A stretch of 64,000 bases of DNA, taken from NCBI GenBank assembly GCA_041394285.1, contig JAWKIL010000025.1, positions 1 to 64,000 of the forward strand, given 5' to 3'. Shown in pieces: positions 39,663 to 48,079 of the stretch. Made by a program: the position numbers and the translations under genes. Each line of letters starts with the position of its first letter. The first letter of the stretch is position 1. Under the pieces are notes generated by a model. That model was not told the origin of the DNA, searched no databases, and saw only the letters and a list, made by a program, of their open reading frames with translations. The stretch comes from CADEDH01 sp041394285 (lineage in GTDB: Bacteria > Actinomycetota > Acidimicrobiia > Acidimicrobiales > SZUA-35).

Positions 39663-42215
39663 ATGCAGGGGAGCAACGAGCGCCGCGCAGCGTGCGGAAT
39701 GGTGGTCATCGTCGGTGGTGGGCGTTGGGCCGACATCTGGTGCCAGGTGGCAGCGTCAGCCGTCCCCGAGGCCCACATCCATCAGGTCTCGCCGTCGCGT
39801 CACGCACAGTCACCGGGCCCGGGCGGCGGCCCCGTCGCCGTAGCCGGCACCCCGTGCCGGCTCGTGTGGCCGAGCGTCGCATCGGCTCTGGCCGGTATGG
39901 ATGTCCGCCGTCGGGCGGCGGGATCGGTGGTTGCGATCGTGGCCAACGCCCCGGCCGACCATGGCGACGCGGCACGGGCCCTGCTCGAGGCGGGCGTGCC
40001 CACCCTGGTGGAGAAGCCCTTCACTCTGGACCACCAGGAAGCAGCGGCCTTGGTGGAACTGTCGGCGACCAGGGCGGTGCCGCTGCTCGTGGACCATGAG
40101 CTGCTGCTGGCAACGTACCTCCATCAGGTTCACCACCTCCGGGGGGCGGGGGCGGCCGACGCCGACCTCGTGGAGCTCGAGTGGCATGACGTCGAGCGAG
40201 AGCTCCGCCATGGGGTGCTCAAGTCGCCGGACCCGACGGTCAGCGTGGTCGCCGATCTGCTGCCCCATGCGCTCAGCGCCGTACGGGTTGTGCTGGGCTC
40301 CGCTCCCTTCGAGCTGACCGCCGTCACGAGCAGCGACGGTGGGCGCAGCGCCAGCGTCGCCCTCCGGTGCGGAGACACGCCGGTGGCGATCAGCCTCGAC
40401 CGTCGGGCGGCGAACGCACGGCGCCGTCTCCTGGTCCGGTCGGGGGACGACGACCACATCGTGCTCGACTTCACCCGCGAGCCGGGCGACCTGGTCGTGA
40501 ACGGTCGCCCGGCCCCGGCCGATGGGCGCTGGGATCGGGAGCCTCGACCCCTCACCGCTGCCTTCCATCAGCTGATCGATGCGGCCAACCAGGCCGCCCA
40601 ATGGTCGCCTCTCGACGCTGCCGCCAACCTCGACCTGCTGGCGACGACCCTGGCCGCCGAGCAGGCGCTGAGGAGCTCGGCGTTCGATCATCTGGCGGAA
40701 GCGATCGCCAGCGGTCGTGACTCGGGGGCCCACCGTCACGTCATCACCCAGGAGCTGGCCCGGGACCTCATCCGATCGGGAGCGGTGGACGGGCCGGGCG
40801 ACACCTCCGGTCTCGACCTTCTCGGCGCCGCCGCCTACGACCTGGTGGCACGCCAGGCCAACGATCCGTTCGTCACGCAGGAAGCCCTTCTGGCCGATCA
40901 GCGGCTCGATCGGGCGTCGGCCCGGAGGCTGGGGGCGGCCATCCGCCGCAGCCAGCTCTGTCAACGGCTCCTCACATCGGGAGGGCGGGGGCGGAAGTAC
41001 GTGGCCAACACCATGTTGCCGGCGCTGCGGTCGGGGGCGATCGACGCTGTCGTCCAGAAGCGCACGGTGCTGCCGTTCCGGATCGGTCTGTACCCCGGTC
41101 AGTCGTGCATGTTCAACTGCTCATTCTGTGGCAGGAACCCCACGGCCGCATACCTCGCCGGGTCGGTCGATCCCGGCACCAGGCGGTTCGAGCAGCTGCT
41201 GCACCAGGTCGGGGCGGACGACCCCTACCGCTTCTATCTGTCGGGTGGCCTCGAGCCTCTGACCAACCGGTTCGTCGGCCGGCTGGCCGAGGCCGGGGCC
41301 GAGGCCGGCCACGCACTGTCGCTCTACACCAACGGCTTCATGCTCACGCCAGCACTCCTCCGGCGGCAGCCGGGGTTGTGGCATCTGCGGTCGTTGCGTA
41401 TCTCGCTCTACGGCGTAGACCAGGTCACGAGCAGTGAGGTCACCGGCCGCTCCAGCAGCTTCCCCCGGGTCCGGGCCAATGCCGTCGAGCTGCTGCGCGG
41501 CCGTGACCGGACAGGCAGCGATCTCCAGATCGGGTTCAACTTCGTGGTGCTGCCAGGGCAGGTGAGTCAGGTGCTGCGCCTCGTCGAGCTGATCGGCGAG
41601 ATGAACCGGGAGAGCGGCGGCCGCCCGGTTGACTTCCTGACGCTGCGGGAAGACTTCAGCGTCGGGCCGGACCAGGGCCTCGGCCCGGCCGATCGGGAGC
41701 AGCTCCGGGACCTCTTCGATCTGGTCGAGGCCCGTTGCGCAGAGCCGGATCTCGCCGGTCTGACGATCGACTACGGCTACAGCCTCGACGCTCTGCGTCG
41801 CGGTGTCGTCGGCGAGCAGCTGCGCATGGTGTCGGCCGACTCCATGCGGCCGCACGCCCACCCACAGGTCTCGGTGGTGATCGATCTGCTCGGCGACGTC
41901 TATGCCTACCGGGAAGCGGGTTTCCTCGATCGCCCGGGAGCCGACCGGTACCGGCTCGGGCGCATCGATGACGACCACTCGCTCAGCGACGTCATCGGGG
42001 ACTGGCTGGCCGGTCCCGGGGCGACCCCCCGCCCGGGCGACGAGTGCTACCTCGACATCTTCGACCACGTGATAGCGCTGACCGTGGCCCAAGCCGACCA
42101 GGATCTCCGTTTCGGGTCACCGCTCGGTCCGAACCTCGTGGCCGACTACGGCCCGGCGGAGCAGCCGTCACCCGCCCACTTCGAGAACGCCCACTTCGCT
42201 GAGGTAGCCCGATGA
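39663..42215 (+). CDS. Fusion of Gfo/Idh/MocA oxidoreductase and DesII-like radical SAM enzyme
   Basis: 850-residue two-domain protein. The N-terminal part (about 1-330) is a Rossmann dehydrogenase: VVIVGGGRWADIWCQV at the start and VPTLVEKPFTLDHQEA with the Glu117-Lys118-Pro119 motif of Gfo/Idh/MocA enzymes. A helical linker follows (about 350-460). The C-terminal radical SAM domain has IGLYPGQSCMFNCSFCGRNP with Cys482, Cys486, Cys489 (CX3CX2C), then FYLSGGLEPLTN and SLRISLYGVDQV. This layout resembles dTDP-4-amino-4,6-dideoxyglucose ammonia-lyase (DesII), which gives a 3-keto-4,6-dideoxy sugar; the dehydrogenase could reduce that ketone as KijD10-type enzymes do (inference). It overlaps the sugar transferase gene by four bases (ATGA). 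Assignment to DesII rather than another radical SAM class is from motif appearance only. Confidence 0.8.
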   Translation: MQGSNERRAACGMVVIVGGGRWADIWCQVAASAVPEAHIHQVSPSRHAQSPGPGGGPVAVAGTPCRLVWPSVASALAGMDVRRRAAGSVVAIVANAPADHGDAARALLEAGVPTLVEKPFTLDHQEAAALVELSATRAVPLLVDHELLLATYLHQVHHLRGAGAADADLVELEWHDVERELRHGVLKSPDPTVSVVADLLPHALSAVRVVLGSAPFELTAVTSSDGGRSASVALRCGDTPVAISLDRRAANARRRLLVRSGDDDHIVLDFTREPGDLVVNGRPAPADGRWDREPRPLTAAFHQLIDAANQAAQWSPLDAAANLDLLATTLAAEQALRSSAFDHLAEAIASGRDSGAHRHVITQELARDLIRSGAVDGPGDTSGLDLLGAAAYDLVARQANDPFVTQEALLADQRLDRASARRLGAAIRRSQLCQRLLTSGGRGRKYVANTMLPALRSGAIDAVVQKRTVLPFRIGLYPGQSCMFNCSFCGRNPTAAYLAGSVDPGTRRFEQLLHQVGADDPYRFYLSGGLEPLTNRFVGRLAEAGAEAGHALSLYTNGFMLTPALLRRQPGLWHLRSLRISLYGVDQVTSSEVTGRSSSFPRVRANAVELLRGRDRTGSDLQIGFNFVVLPGQVSQVLRLVELIGEMNRESGGRPVDFLTLREDFSVGPDQGLGPADREQLRDLFDLVEARCAEPDLAGLTIDYGYSLDALRRGVVGEQLRMVSADSMRPHAHPQVSVVIDLLGDVYAYREAGFLDRPGADRYRLGRIDDDHSLSDVIGDWLAGPGATPRPGDECYLDIFDHVIALTVAQADQDLRFGSPLGPNLVADYGPAEQPSPAHFENAHFAEVAR

Positions 42216-42886
42216 CCGTGATACCGCTGACAACGTCCCCCGTCACTGCTGTGGCCCGGCGGGTGGAGGCGAACCGCCGGTGCCGCTGGAAGCGGGTGAT
42301 GGACCTGGCCGTCACCGTCCCGCTCGCGGTCGCTTCCGCGCCCCTGGCCGCCGCCGTGGCCCTGGCCATCAAGATCGTCGATCGGGGACCGGCGTTGTTC
42401 GTGCAGGAGCGGGAGGGAGTCGACGGGGCACTGTTCCCGTTCTTCAAGTTCCGCACCATGTACCTCGACGCCGATCGCCGGTTGGAGGAGCACCTGGCCG
42501 CCAACCCGGCTCGGCGGATCGAGTGGGAGACGGTGTTCAAGCTGGAGAACGATCCTCGCGTCCTGCCCGGTATCGGCCGGTTCCTGCGGTTGAGCAGCCT
42601 CGACGAGCTCCCCAACCTGTGGAACATCCTGCGGGGCGACATGAGCCTCGTCGGACCCCGCCCTTTCCCCACCTATCACCTGGAGCGCTTCGAGCCCGGC
42701 TTCCGTCGGCTGCGGTGCTCGGTTCGCCCGGGGCTCACCGGTCTGTGGCAGATCGGTCGGGGTGGGCTGCAGGACCAGCAGCAGTGGGACGAGCGTTACA
42801 TCGCCGAGTGGTCGCTCGGCAACGACCTCAAGATCCTGCTGCGCACCGTCCCGGTGGTTCTCCTCGCCCGCAAGGCGCACTACTGA
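42212..42886 (+). CDS. Initiating sugar-phosphate transferase (WbaP/CpsE C-terminal type)
   Basis: 224-residue membrane-associated polyprenyl-phosphate sugar-1-phosphate transferase, the first step of a lipid-linked glycan. Typical marks: KRVMDLAVTVPLAVASAPLA (re-entrant helix), RGPALFVQEREGVDGALFPFFKFRTMYLDAD, FLRLSSLDELPNLWNILRGDMSLVGPRPFP and RPGLTGLWQIGRGG. Short form with no N-terminal five-TM domain. Starts with the ATGA overlap of the upstream fusion gene, so both are made together, which suggests the modified sugar is the initiating residue of the glycan (inference). Confidence 0.93.
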   Translation: MTVIPLTTSPVTAVARRVEANRRCRWKRVMDLAVTVPLAVASAPLAAAVALAIKIVDRGPALFVQEREGVDGALFPFFKFRTMYLDADRRLEEHLAANPARRIEWETVFKLENDPRVLPGIGRFLRLSSLDELPNLWNILRGDMSLVGPRPFPTYHLERFEPGFRRLRCSVRPGLTGLWQIGRGGLQDQQQWDERYIAEWSLGNDLKILLRTVPVVLLARKAHY

Positions 42887-42893
42887 TCCCGCC

Positions 42894-43694
42894 ATGCTCG
42901 ATGGAGGCCGTCACCGGGTGATCGCAGCCGGCGTCGACGCTGTCGACTACGAGGCGGCGGTGGCCCGCATCATGGACGCCGCACGTCAGGGGCGGGGGTA
43001 CAGCGTGTCGGCGCTGGCCGTGCACGGGATCATGACCACGGTGTTCGACCGGGACCAGCGCACACGGGTCGCCCGGCTCGACCTCGTGACCCCCGACGGC
43101 CAGGGGGTGCGTTGGGCGTTGAACCTGCTCCACGGGACCCGTCTCCCGGACCGGGTGTACGGCCCGCGACTGATGGAGGAGGTGTGCCGGGCCTGTGCCG
43201 CCGAGGGGCGGTCCGTCTTCCTCTATGGCAGCACGGCCGAAACCCTCGACCGGCTGGCGGCGAATCTCGTCGCCCGCATACCCGGGCTCGCGATCGCGGG
43301 ATGCCAGCCATCGCGGTTCGCCACCTCCACCGCGGCCGAGCAGCAGGCTATCGCCGACCGGATCACCGCCAGTGGAGCGAGTGTGGTGTTCGTGGGGCTG
43401 GGGTGCCCCCGCCAAGAGGTCTTCTGTTTCGAGTACCGCGATCTGCTGGCCCGACCCTGCCTCGCTGTGGGTGCCGCCTTCGACTACCACGCAGGGACGC
43501 TCCAGGAGCCGCCGGCCTGGGTTCAGCGCCACGGACTGCACGGTCTGTACCGGGCGATGCAGGAGCCTCGGCGGCTCTGGAAGCGATTCCTGCTTCTGCC
43601 CCCTCTGTTCTGCACGTTGGTGGCGGCCCAGCGCCTCGGGTTTCCCGGCCTCGACCCGTCGGATGCGGAACCGGTTCCCATTCGCCACGCCTGA
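42894..43694 (+). CDS. WecG/TagA/CpsF glycosyltransferase
   Basis: 266-residue GT26-family glycosyltransferase (N-acetylmannosaminyl/glucosaminyl transferase type). Evidence: SVSALAVHGIMTTVFD, LDLVTPDGQGVRWALNLL, RVYGPRLMEEVCRACAAEGRSVFLYG and VVFVGLGCPRQEVFCFEYRDLL, ending GAAFDYHAGTLQEPPAWVQRHGLHGLYR. It would add the second sugar to the lipid-linked first residue. Starts eight bases after the sugar transferase. No flippase, polymerase or further glycosyltransferase follows, so the locus is a minimal three-gene glycan module or part of a scattered pathway. Confidence 0.92.
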   Translation: MLDGGRHRVIAAGVDAVDYEAAVARIMDAARQGRGYSVSALAVHGIMTTVFDRDQRTRVARLDLVTPDGQGVRWALNLLHGTRLPDRVYGPRLMEEVCRACAAEGRSVFLYGSTAETLDRLAANLVARIPGLAIAGCQPSRFATSTAAEQQAIADRITASGASVVFVGLGCPRQEVFCFEYRDLLARPCLAVGAAFDYHAGTLQEPPAWVQRHGLHGLYRAMQEPRRLWKRFLLLPPLFCTLVAAQRLGFPGLDPSDAEPVPIRHA

Positions 43695-43779
43695 CAGGCC
43701 CGGTTTGCCGGCCGCCAGGGTCGATCCACGGCCCGGGAGTGTGGTAGATCTCGGGGTAGATGGCACAGGGGGGTCGACC

Positions 43780-44739
43780 ATGGGAACCGCAACCGATGTG
43801 ATCCTGCAGAGCGGGGTGGCGGTGTCGAGCCTGGGCCTGGCGCCGGGTGTGACGGTGCGCCCGGCCGGGGGGCCGGGCCCGCTGGGCGTGATCGTGGAGG
43901 GCCTCGACCTGTCGGCCGAGCTCACCGGCGATCAGATCCGCTCGCTCATCGCCGTGTGGAACCACGCCGGGCTGATGATCGTGCCCGGGCAGAGCGGCCT
44001 GACCGCGGCCCGCCAGGCGGCGGTGGTGGAATGGTTCGGCCGGCGGTTCCACCGGGGGGCGGGGGCCGACGCCATCGATCAGCTGCCGATGGTGGGCGAG
44101 CTGCCGGTGCAGCTCTTGTCGAACCGGGACCGGCGCCAACCGGGCGACGCCGTGATCACCGGCGCGAAGATGGCAGCGGCCACCCAGGAGCTGAAGATGC
44201 ACAGCGACGTGCAGGACTATTCGTCCCCGCCCGACCTCACCACCCTGCACGGCATTCACATCCCACCGCCCGAGGCCGGGGGGCAGACCCACTTCTGGGA
44301 CCTGTTCGCCGCCTACGACGCCCTCGACGATCACACCCGGGCCCAGCTCACCGGGATGCGGTGGCGGCCACACAGCACCTACAAGACGATGAAGGGCGTC
44401 AACCAGCCCAAAGCCCTGGCCAACGACGCCCCCGACCAGGCCTCGTTCGTCACCCACCCCGTGGTGCGGACCCATCCGGTCAGCGGGCGCAAGGCGCTGT
44501 GGGTGTCCACGTTCACCGAGGAGCTGCTGGGCTTCGGCGACCCCGAGGAGGAGCGGGCCCTGCGGCGCCGGCTCCTGGCCCACATCGGCCAGGACCGCTT
44601 CCGCTACAGCCACACCTGGACCGCCCACGACGTGCTGTTCTGGGACAACCGCAGCGTCAACCACGCCCGGGACTCCTGGGACGGCCACTACCTGCGGGAG
44701 ATGCACCGGGCCCAGGCCGGCGGCTCTGTGCCGTTCTAG
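43780..44739 (+). CDS. TauD/TfdA family Fe(II)/2-oxoglutarate dioxygenase
   Basis: 319-residue dioxygenase. The iron site reads MHSDVQDYSSPP (His-x-Asp) and, near the end, WDNRSVNHARDSW (distal His and Arg for 2-oxoglutarate). GQTHFWDLFAAYDAL and THPVVRTHPVSGRKAL are typical of TfdA/TauD members. Uses 2-oxoglutarate and O2 to hydroxylate a substrate such as taurine, a sulfonate or an aromatic ether. The start is ATG 43780; the longer frame overlaps the upstream gene. 80 bases before the NIPSNAP gene. Confidence 0.9.
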   Translation: MGTATDVILQSGVAVSSLGLAPGVTVRPAGGPGPLGVIVEGLDLSAELTGDQIRSLIAVWNHAGLMIVPGQSGLTAARQAAVVEWFGRRFHRGAGADAIDQLPMVGELPVQLLSNRDRRQPGDAVITGAKMAAATQELKMHSDVQDYSSPPDLTTLHGIHIPPPEAGGQTHFWDLFAAYDALDDHTRAQLTGMRWRPHSTYKTMKGVNQPKALANDAPDQASFVTHPVVRTHPVSGRKALWVSTFTEELLGFGDPEEERALRRRLLAHIGQDRFRYSHTWTAHDVLFWDNRSVNHARDSWDGHYLREMHRAQAGGSVPF

Positions 44740-44819
44740 ACCATGGGGTATCGTGAGCGGGCCCCGGGGGACGGGGTGAGGCGGCCGCAGGGCCGAGACC
44801 ACACGAGGAGGACCGGACC

Positions 44820-45119
44820 ATGGCCGGCATGCAGTTGCGTCGCTACCAGCTCCTGGAGGGCGCCATGGACGGGTTCCTCGAATGGTTCCCCACCATCCGG
44901 GCCGCCCGGGAGCAGTACGGCTTCAAGGTCGAGTTCCTCCTGGCCGACCGGGAGAACAACCAGATCGTGTGGGCGGTCAGCCACCCGGGCGACTTCGACG
45001 CCGCGTTCGAGACGTTCGCCGCGTCGCCCGAGCGGGCCGCCGCCTTCGAAGGCCAGCCCAAGCGGGTCGACGAGATGACGGTGTCGATGGTCGATCCCTT
45101 CATCGCCCCCGGGAGCTGA
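44820..45119 (+). CDS. NIPSNAP-like small protein
   Basis: 99-residue protein with the ferredoxin-like alpha/beta dimer pattern of NIPSNAP: MQLRRYQLLEGAMDGFLEWFPTI then EQYGFKVEFLLADREN, WAVSHPGDFDAAFETFAASPE. Such proteins often lie near oxidoreductases and have no firm biochemical role. GAGGAGG ribosome site before ATG 44820. Confidence 0.7.
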   Translation: MAGMQLRRYQLLEGAMDGFLEWFPTIRAAREQYGFKVEFLLADRENNQIVWAVSHPGDFDAAFETFAASPERAAAFEGQPKRVDEMTVSMVDPFIAPGS

Positions 45120-45251
45120 GCCGGACTCGCCGCCGTGGCCGGGCGGCGCCGCGGCCGGGCGCCGTGTCGTCGCTTCGCGAATGAACCCGGACCGTGGCGG
45201 GTTAGAGGATGAATCGAAGGGCGCACCAGGAGACCCGAGGAGCGGTACACC

Positions 45252-45545
45252 ATGACCATGCAGGCCATCTGGAACGGCGAGGTCATCGCCGAGAGCGACG
45301 ACACCGTGGTGGTGGAGGGCAACCACTACTTCCCCCGGGACAGCGTCGACTCCCGGTACCTGCGGCCGTCGCCGACCACGAGCGTGTGCCCGTGGAAGGG
45401 AACGGCCAGCTACCACTCGCTGGTGGTGGGCGACGCCGAGAACGCCGACGCCGTCTGGTACTACCCCACCCCGAAGCCGGCGGCCGAGGAGATCACCGAC
45501 CGGGTGGCGTTCTGGAAGGGCGTCCAGGTGGTGGAGAAGTCCTAG
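45252..45545 (+). CDS. DUF427 domain protein
   Basis: 97-residue DUF427 protein. It follows the family pattern: AIWNGEVIAESDDTVVVEGNHYFPRDSV, then CPWKGTASYHSLVVGDA and AVWYYPTPKPAAEEI. Cytoplasmic, beta-rich, function unknown. Starts ATG 45252 after AGGAG. Usually a single gene; here it lies between NIPSNAP and the PEP-utilising enzyme. Confidence 0.9.
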   Translation: MTMQAIWNGEVIAESDDTVVVEGNHYFPRDSVDSRYLRPSPTTSVCPWKGTASYHSLVVGDAENADAVWYYPTPKPAAEEITDRVAFWKGVQVVEKS

Positions 45546-45692
45546 CCGGGCCGGACGTTCGGGGCTGACCAGCCTCAGAAAAGCTTCCCCCGGCCGAGCA
45601 TGCGCCAGGGCCTGCTGGTACTCTCCGCCAATCGTGCCGTCCGTCACAGAGGTGGCGAAGCGGCGGCTCAGCGCAGCACGCAAGGGGTAGCA

Positions 45693-47357
45693 GTGACAAC
45701 GGTCGACGACATCCGTTTCCCGACGCCGGACGAGATCGAGGGGTTCTGGGCCTTCGACAAGATGCACGCGCCCCGGCCGCTGCATCCGCTGTCGCAAGAT
45801 CTGGTCATGGCCACGATCTCCCGGGGGTTCACCCAGGCCCAGGCGGAGTACGGCTGCCCCGTGATGGCGTCGAGCCGGGCCATCAACCACTACTTCTACA
45901 TGGCGTTCCACCCGGTGCCCGACGAGGCCGAGGTGGCGGACCGGATGACCCGGTACCCGGGGATGATCGAGCGCACCGTGCCCCTGGTGGGCACCCGGTG
46001 GGTGACCGAGTGGCTGCCGCTGATCAAGGCCCGTAACGAGGCCGAACGTGACGTCGACTACGCCTCGATGAGCGACGAGGCCCTGTTTGCCCGCTACTAC
46101 GAGATGACGCGGTGGATGGAGCAGATGTGGTACATCCACGGCCACGTCAACTTCGCTCTGGTGTCGGGGGCGAAGCTGTCGGACTTCTACGACGAGGTGA
46201 TGCAGCCGTCGGACCCCACGGAGTCGTACCAGATCCTGCAGGGGTACCACACCCGGCCGGTCGACGCCGCCCACGGCCTGTGGGCCCTGTCCCGCAAGGT
46301 GAAGGCCAGCCCGGCGTTGACCCGGGTGTTCGACGAGAACCCGCCCCGCGATCTGAAGCGGGCGCTGGAGCAGAGCGACGAGGGTCGGGCCTTCCTGGCC
46401 GAGCTCGATGCCTACCTGTACGACTTCGGGTGGCGGTCCGACGCCGTGTACGACCTGGCCGACATCCCGTGGCGGGAGGATCCCACGATCCCGCTCGGCA
46501 ACATCGCCCGGTTCGTGCCGATGCCCGACTCCGACGATCCGATGATCAAGTTCAACGAGGCGGTGCAGCGGCGGGAGGATCTCACAGCCGGGATCCGGGC
46601 CAAGCTGGCCGGTGATCCGGAGAAGCTGGCCCACTTCGAGAAGCTGTTCGAGGCGGCCAAGTACGCCTATCCCCTCACCGAGGATCACGCCTTCTACATC
46701 GACCAGATGGGTGTCGTCCTGTTCCGCCGGTTCGTGTCGGCGGTGGGGGATCGGTTGGCCCGGCGGGGCTGCTTCGACGACGGGGAAGACATCTACTTCC
46801 TGTACGACCGCGAGGTGCGGGACGCCATGGCCAACGACACCGACTATCACGCCCTGGTGGCGGACCGGAAGGTGGAGTACGAGGCGTGCGCCCAGGCGTC
46901 GCCGCCCGACATCCTGGGTACCCCGCCGCCCCCACCCCGGCCCGGCGACTTCGTCGACCCCATGCTCGACGCGGTGGCCAGCCGCCTGCTCGGCATCAAG
47001 CCGCCGCCCGAGGGCGAGCAGGATCCCAACATGATCGACGGGGTGGCCGGTTCGCCCGGCACCTACACCGGCGTGGCCCGGGTGGTGCGCTCGCTCGAGG
47101 AGGCGGGGGCGCTGCAGGAGGGCGAGGTGATGGTGTGCGAGATGACGCTGCCGCCGTGGGTGCCGATGTTCGCCATCGCCGGGGCCGTGGTGGCCGACGT
47201 GGGTGGCGTGATGAGCCACTGCGCCATCGTGGCCCGGGAGTTCGCCATCCCGGCGGTGGTCGGTTCGGTCAGCGGGACCAGCCGCATCCAGACCGGCCAG
47301 ACCATCACGGTCGACGGCATCAACGGCAACGTCTGGCTCGACGGCCGCTCGCTCTAG
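45693..47357 (+). CDS. PEP-utilising-enzyme family protein lacking an ATP-grasp domain
   Basis: 554-residue protein. The C-terminal part (about 465-554) is the mobile phosphohistidine domain of PEP synthase and rifampin phosphotransferase: GSPGTYTGVARVVRSLEEAG, CEMTLPPWVPMFAIAGAVV, and the active-site His in GGVMSHCAIVAREFAIPAVVG. The N-terminal 450 residues (EIEGFWAFDKMHAPRPLHPLS onward) resemble the substrate-binding middle domain of those enzymes, but there is no N-terminal ATP-grasp domain to phosphorylate the His. An ATP-binding partner encoded elsewhere is likely. Start GTG 45693 with AAGGGG; the upstream extension is poorly supported. Confidence 0.8.
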   Translation: MTTVDDIRFPTPDEIEGFWAFDKMHAPRPLHPLSQDLVMATISRGFTQAQAEYGCPVMASSRAINHYFYMAFHPVPDEAEVADRMTRYPGMIERTVPLVGTRWVTEWLPLIKARNEAERDVDYASMSDEALFARYYEMTRWMEQMWYIHGHVNFALVSGAKLSDFYDEVMQPSDPTESYQILQGYHTRPVDAAHGLWALSRKVKASPALTRVFDENPPRDLKRALEQSDEGRAFLAELDAYLYDFGWRSDAVYDLADIPWREDPTIPLGNIARFVPMPDSDDPMIKFNEAVQRREDLTAGIRAKLAGDPEKLAHFEKLFEAAKYAYPLTEDHAFYIDQMGVVLFRRFVSAVGDRLARRGCFDDGEDIYFLYDREVRDAMANDTDYHALVADRKVEYEACAQASPPDILGTPPPPPRPGDFVDPMLDAVASRLLGIKPPPEGEQDPNMIDGVAGSPGTYTGVARVVRSLEEAGALQEGEVMVCEMTLPPWVPMFAIAGAVVADVGGVMSHCAIVAREFAIPAVVGSVSGTSRIQTGQTITVDGINGNVWLDGRSL

Positions 47358-47396
47358 CCAGGCCCACGAGCCCGGTCCGTAGAGCGCTCGACGCAG

Positions 47397-47434
47397 AGAC
47401 CTTTCTCCCCGTAGACCTTTCTCCCCGTAGACCT
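47397..47434. repeat. 16-base tandem repeat, 2.4 copies
   Basis: Unit AGACCTTTCTCCCCGT at 47397-47412 is repeated exactly at 47413-47428 and starts again at 47429. Non-coding, 40 bases after the PEP-utilising enzyme stop. Confidence 0.8.
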
Positions 47435-47440
47435 CAGTAC

Positions 47441-47480
47441 GCGCCGACGCCCGGTGCCGTTCCGGCCCGGGCGTCAGCGC
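47441..47480. terminator. Hairpin between convergent genes
   Basis: Arms 47441-47454 and 47467-47480 pair over 14 positions with one mismatch and a 12-base loop. It lies between the stops of the convergent genes ending at 47357 and 47541. No T-tract. Confidence 0.6.
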
Positions 47481-47540
47481 GTGCGGGGTGTTCTTCGCCA
47501 GTGCCGCCGAATGGTCGACGGCGACACCGGCGACGGGGGA

Positions 47541-47942
47541 TCAGCTGCCGGTGCCGCCCTCGTCGACCTCAACCGAGCCGGGGTCCACGTCGACATCCGG
47601 CGTGTTGACGCTCACATCTGGCGCATTGACATCTGGCGCATCGATGTCGACGTCCACCGACGGCACGTCGACGTTGCCGCCCTCGGTGTCGACGTCGACG
47701 TCGCCGCCGAGGAGGAAGAAGCCGCCGATGACCAGGCCGACGACGACCACCAGGGCGAGGAACCACATCAGTGGTCCGCCTCCCCGGCGTCGCCGACGGT
47801 CGTAGGTTGTGGCGTCGTCGCGGCGCAGGCCCCGGTCCCGGTCGTCGATGTCCCGGTGGAGCCGGTCGTCGCGTCGGCTATCGGTGGTCAGCCGCCCTTC
47901 GGTGTCGCGGCGGCGCTGCAGGTCGTCGTCGAGGTCCGACAT
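47541..47942 (-). CDS. Single-pass membrane protein with Asp/Val-rich repeat tail
   Basis: 133-residue protein. A very charged N-terminal half (RRRDTEGRLTTDSRRDDRLHR and so on) is followed by one TM segment (PLMWFLALVVVVGLVIGGFFLL) and a 50-residue external tail of short VDVD-type repeats (VDVPSVDVDIDAPDVNAPDV). The highly acidic tail could bind Ca2+ or cell-wall cations, but that is inference. AGGAGA precedes ATG 47942. No family recognised. Confidence 0.7.
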   Translation of the reverse strand: MSDLDDDLQRRRDTEGRLTTDSRRDDRLHRDIDDRDRGLRRDDATTYDRRRRRGGGPLMWFLALVVVVGLVIGGFFLLGGDVDVDTEGGNVDVPSVDVDIDAPDVNAPDVSVNTPDVDVDPGSVEVDEGGTGS

Positions 47943-48066
47943 GTCTCATCTCCTGTCGTGGGTCCTCGTCGCCCGCGAGGGTGTATCACGTCGACTACCC
48001 GTGCCCGGCGGGGGCCGAAACCGCAGGCGGTTGATCGTCCCTCCTGGACGGGAGGCGAGCGGCCAC

Positions 48067-48072
48067 TAGGAT
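48067..48072 (+). promoter_or_regulatory. -10 motif TAGGAT, leaderless start
   Basis: TAGGAT ends seven bases before ATG 48080, with no Shine-Dalgarno. Confidence 0.5.
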
Positions 48073-48079
48073 CCCGCCG

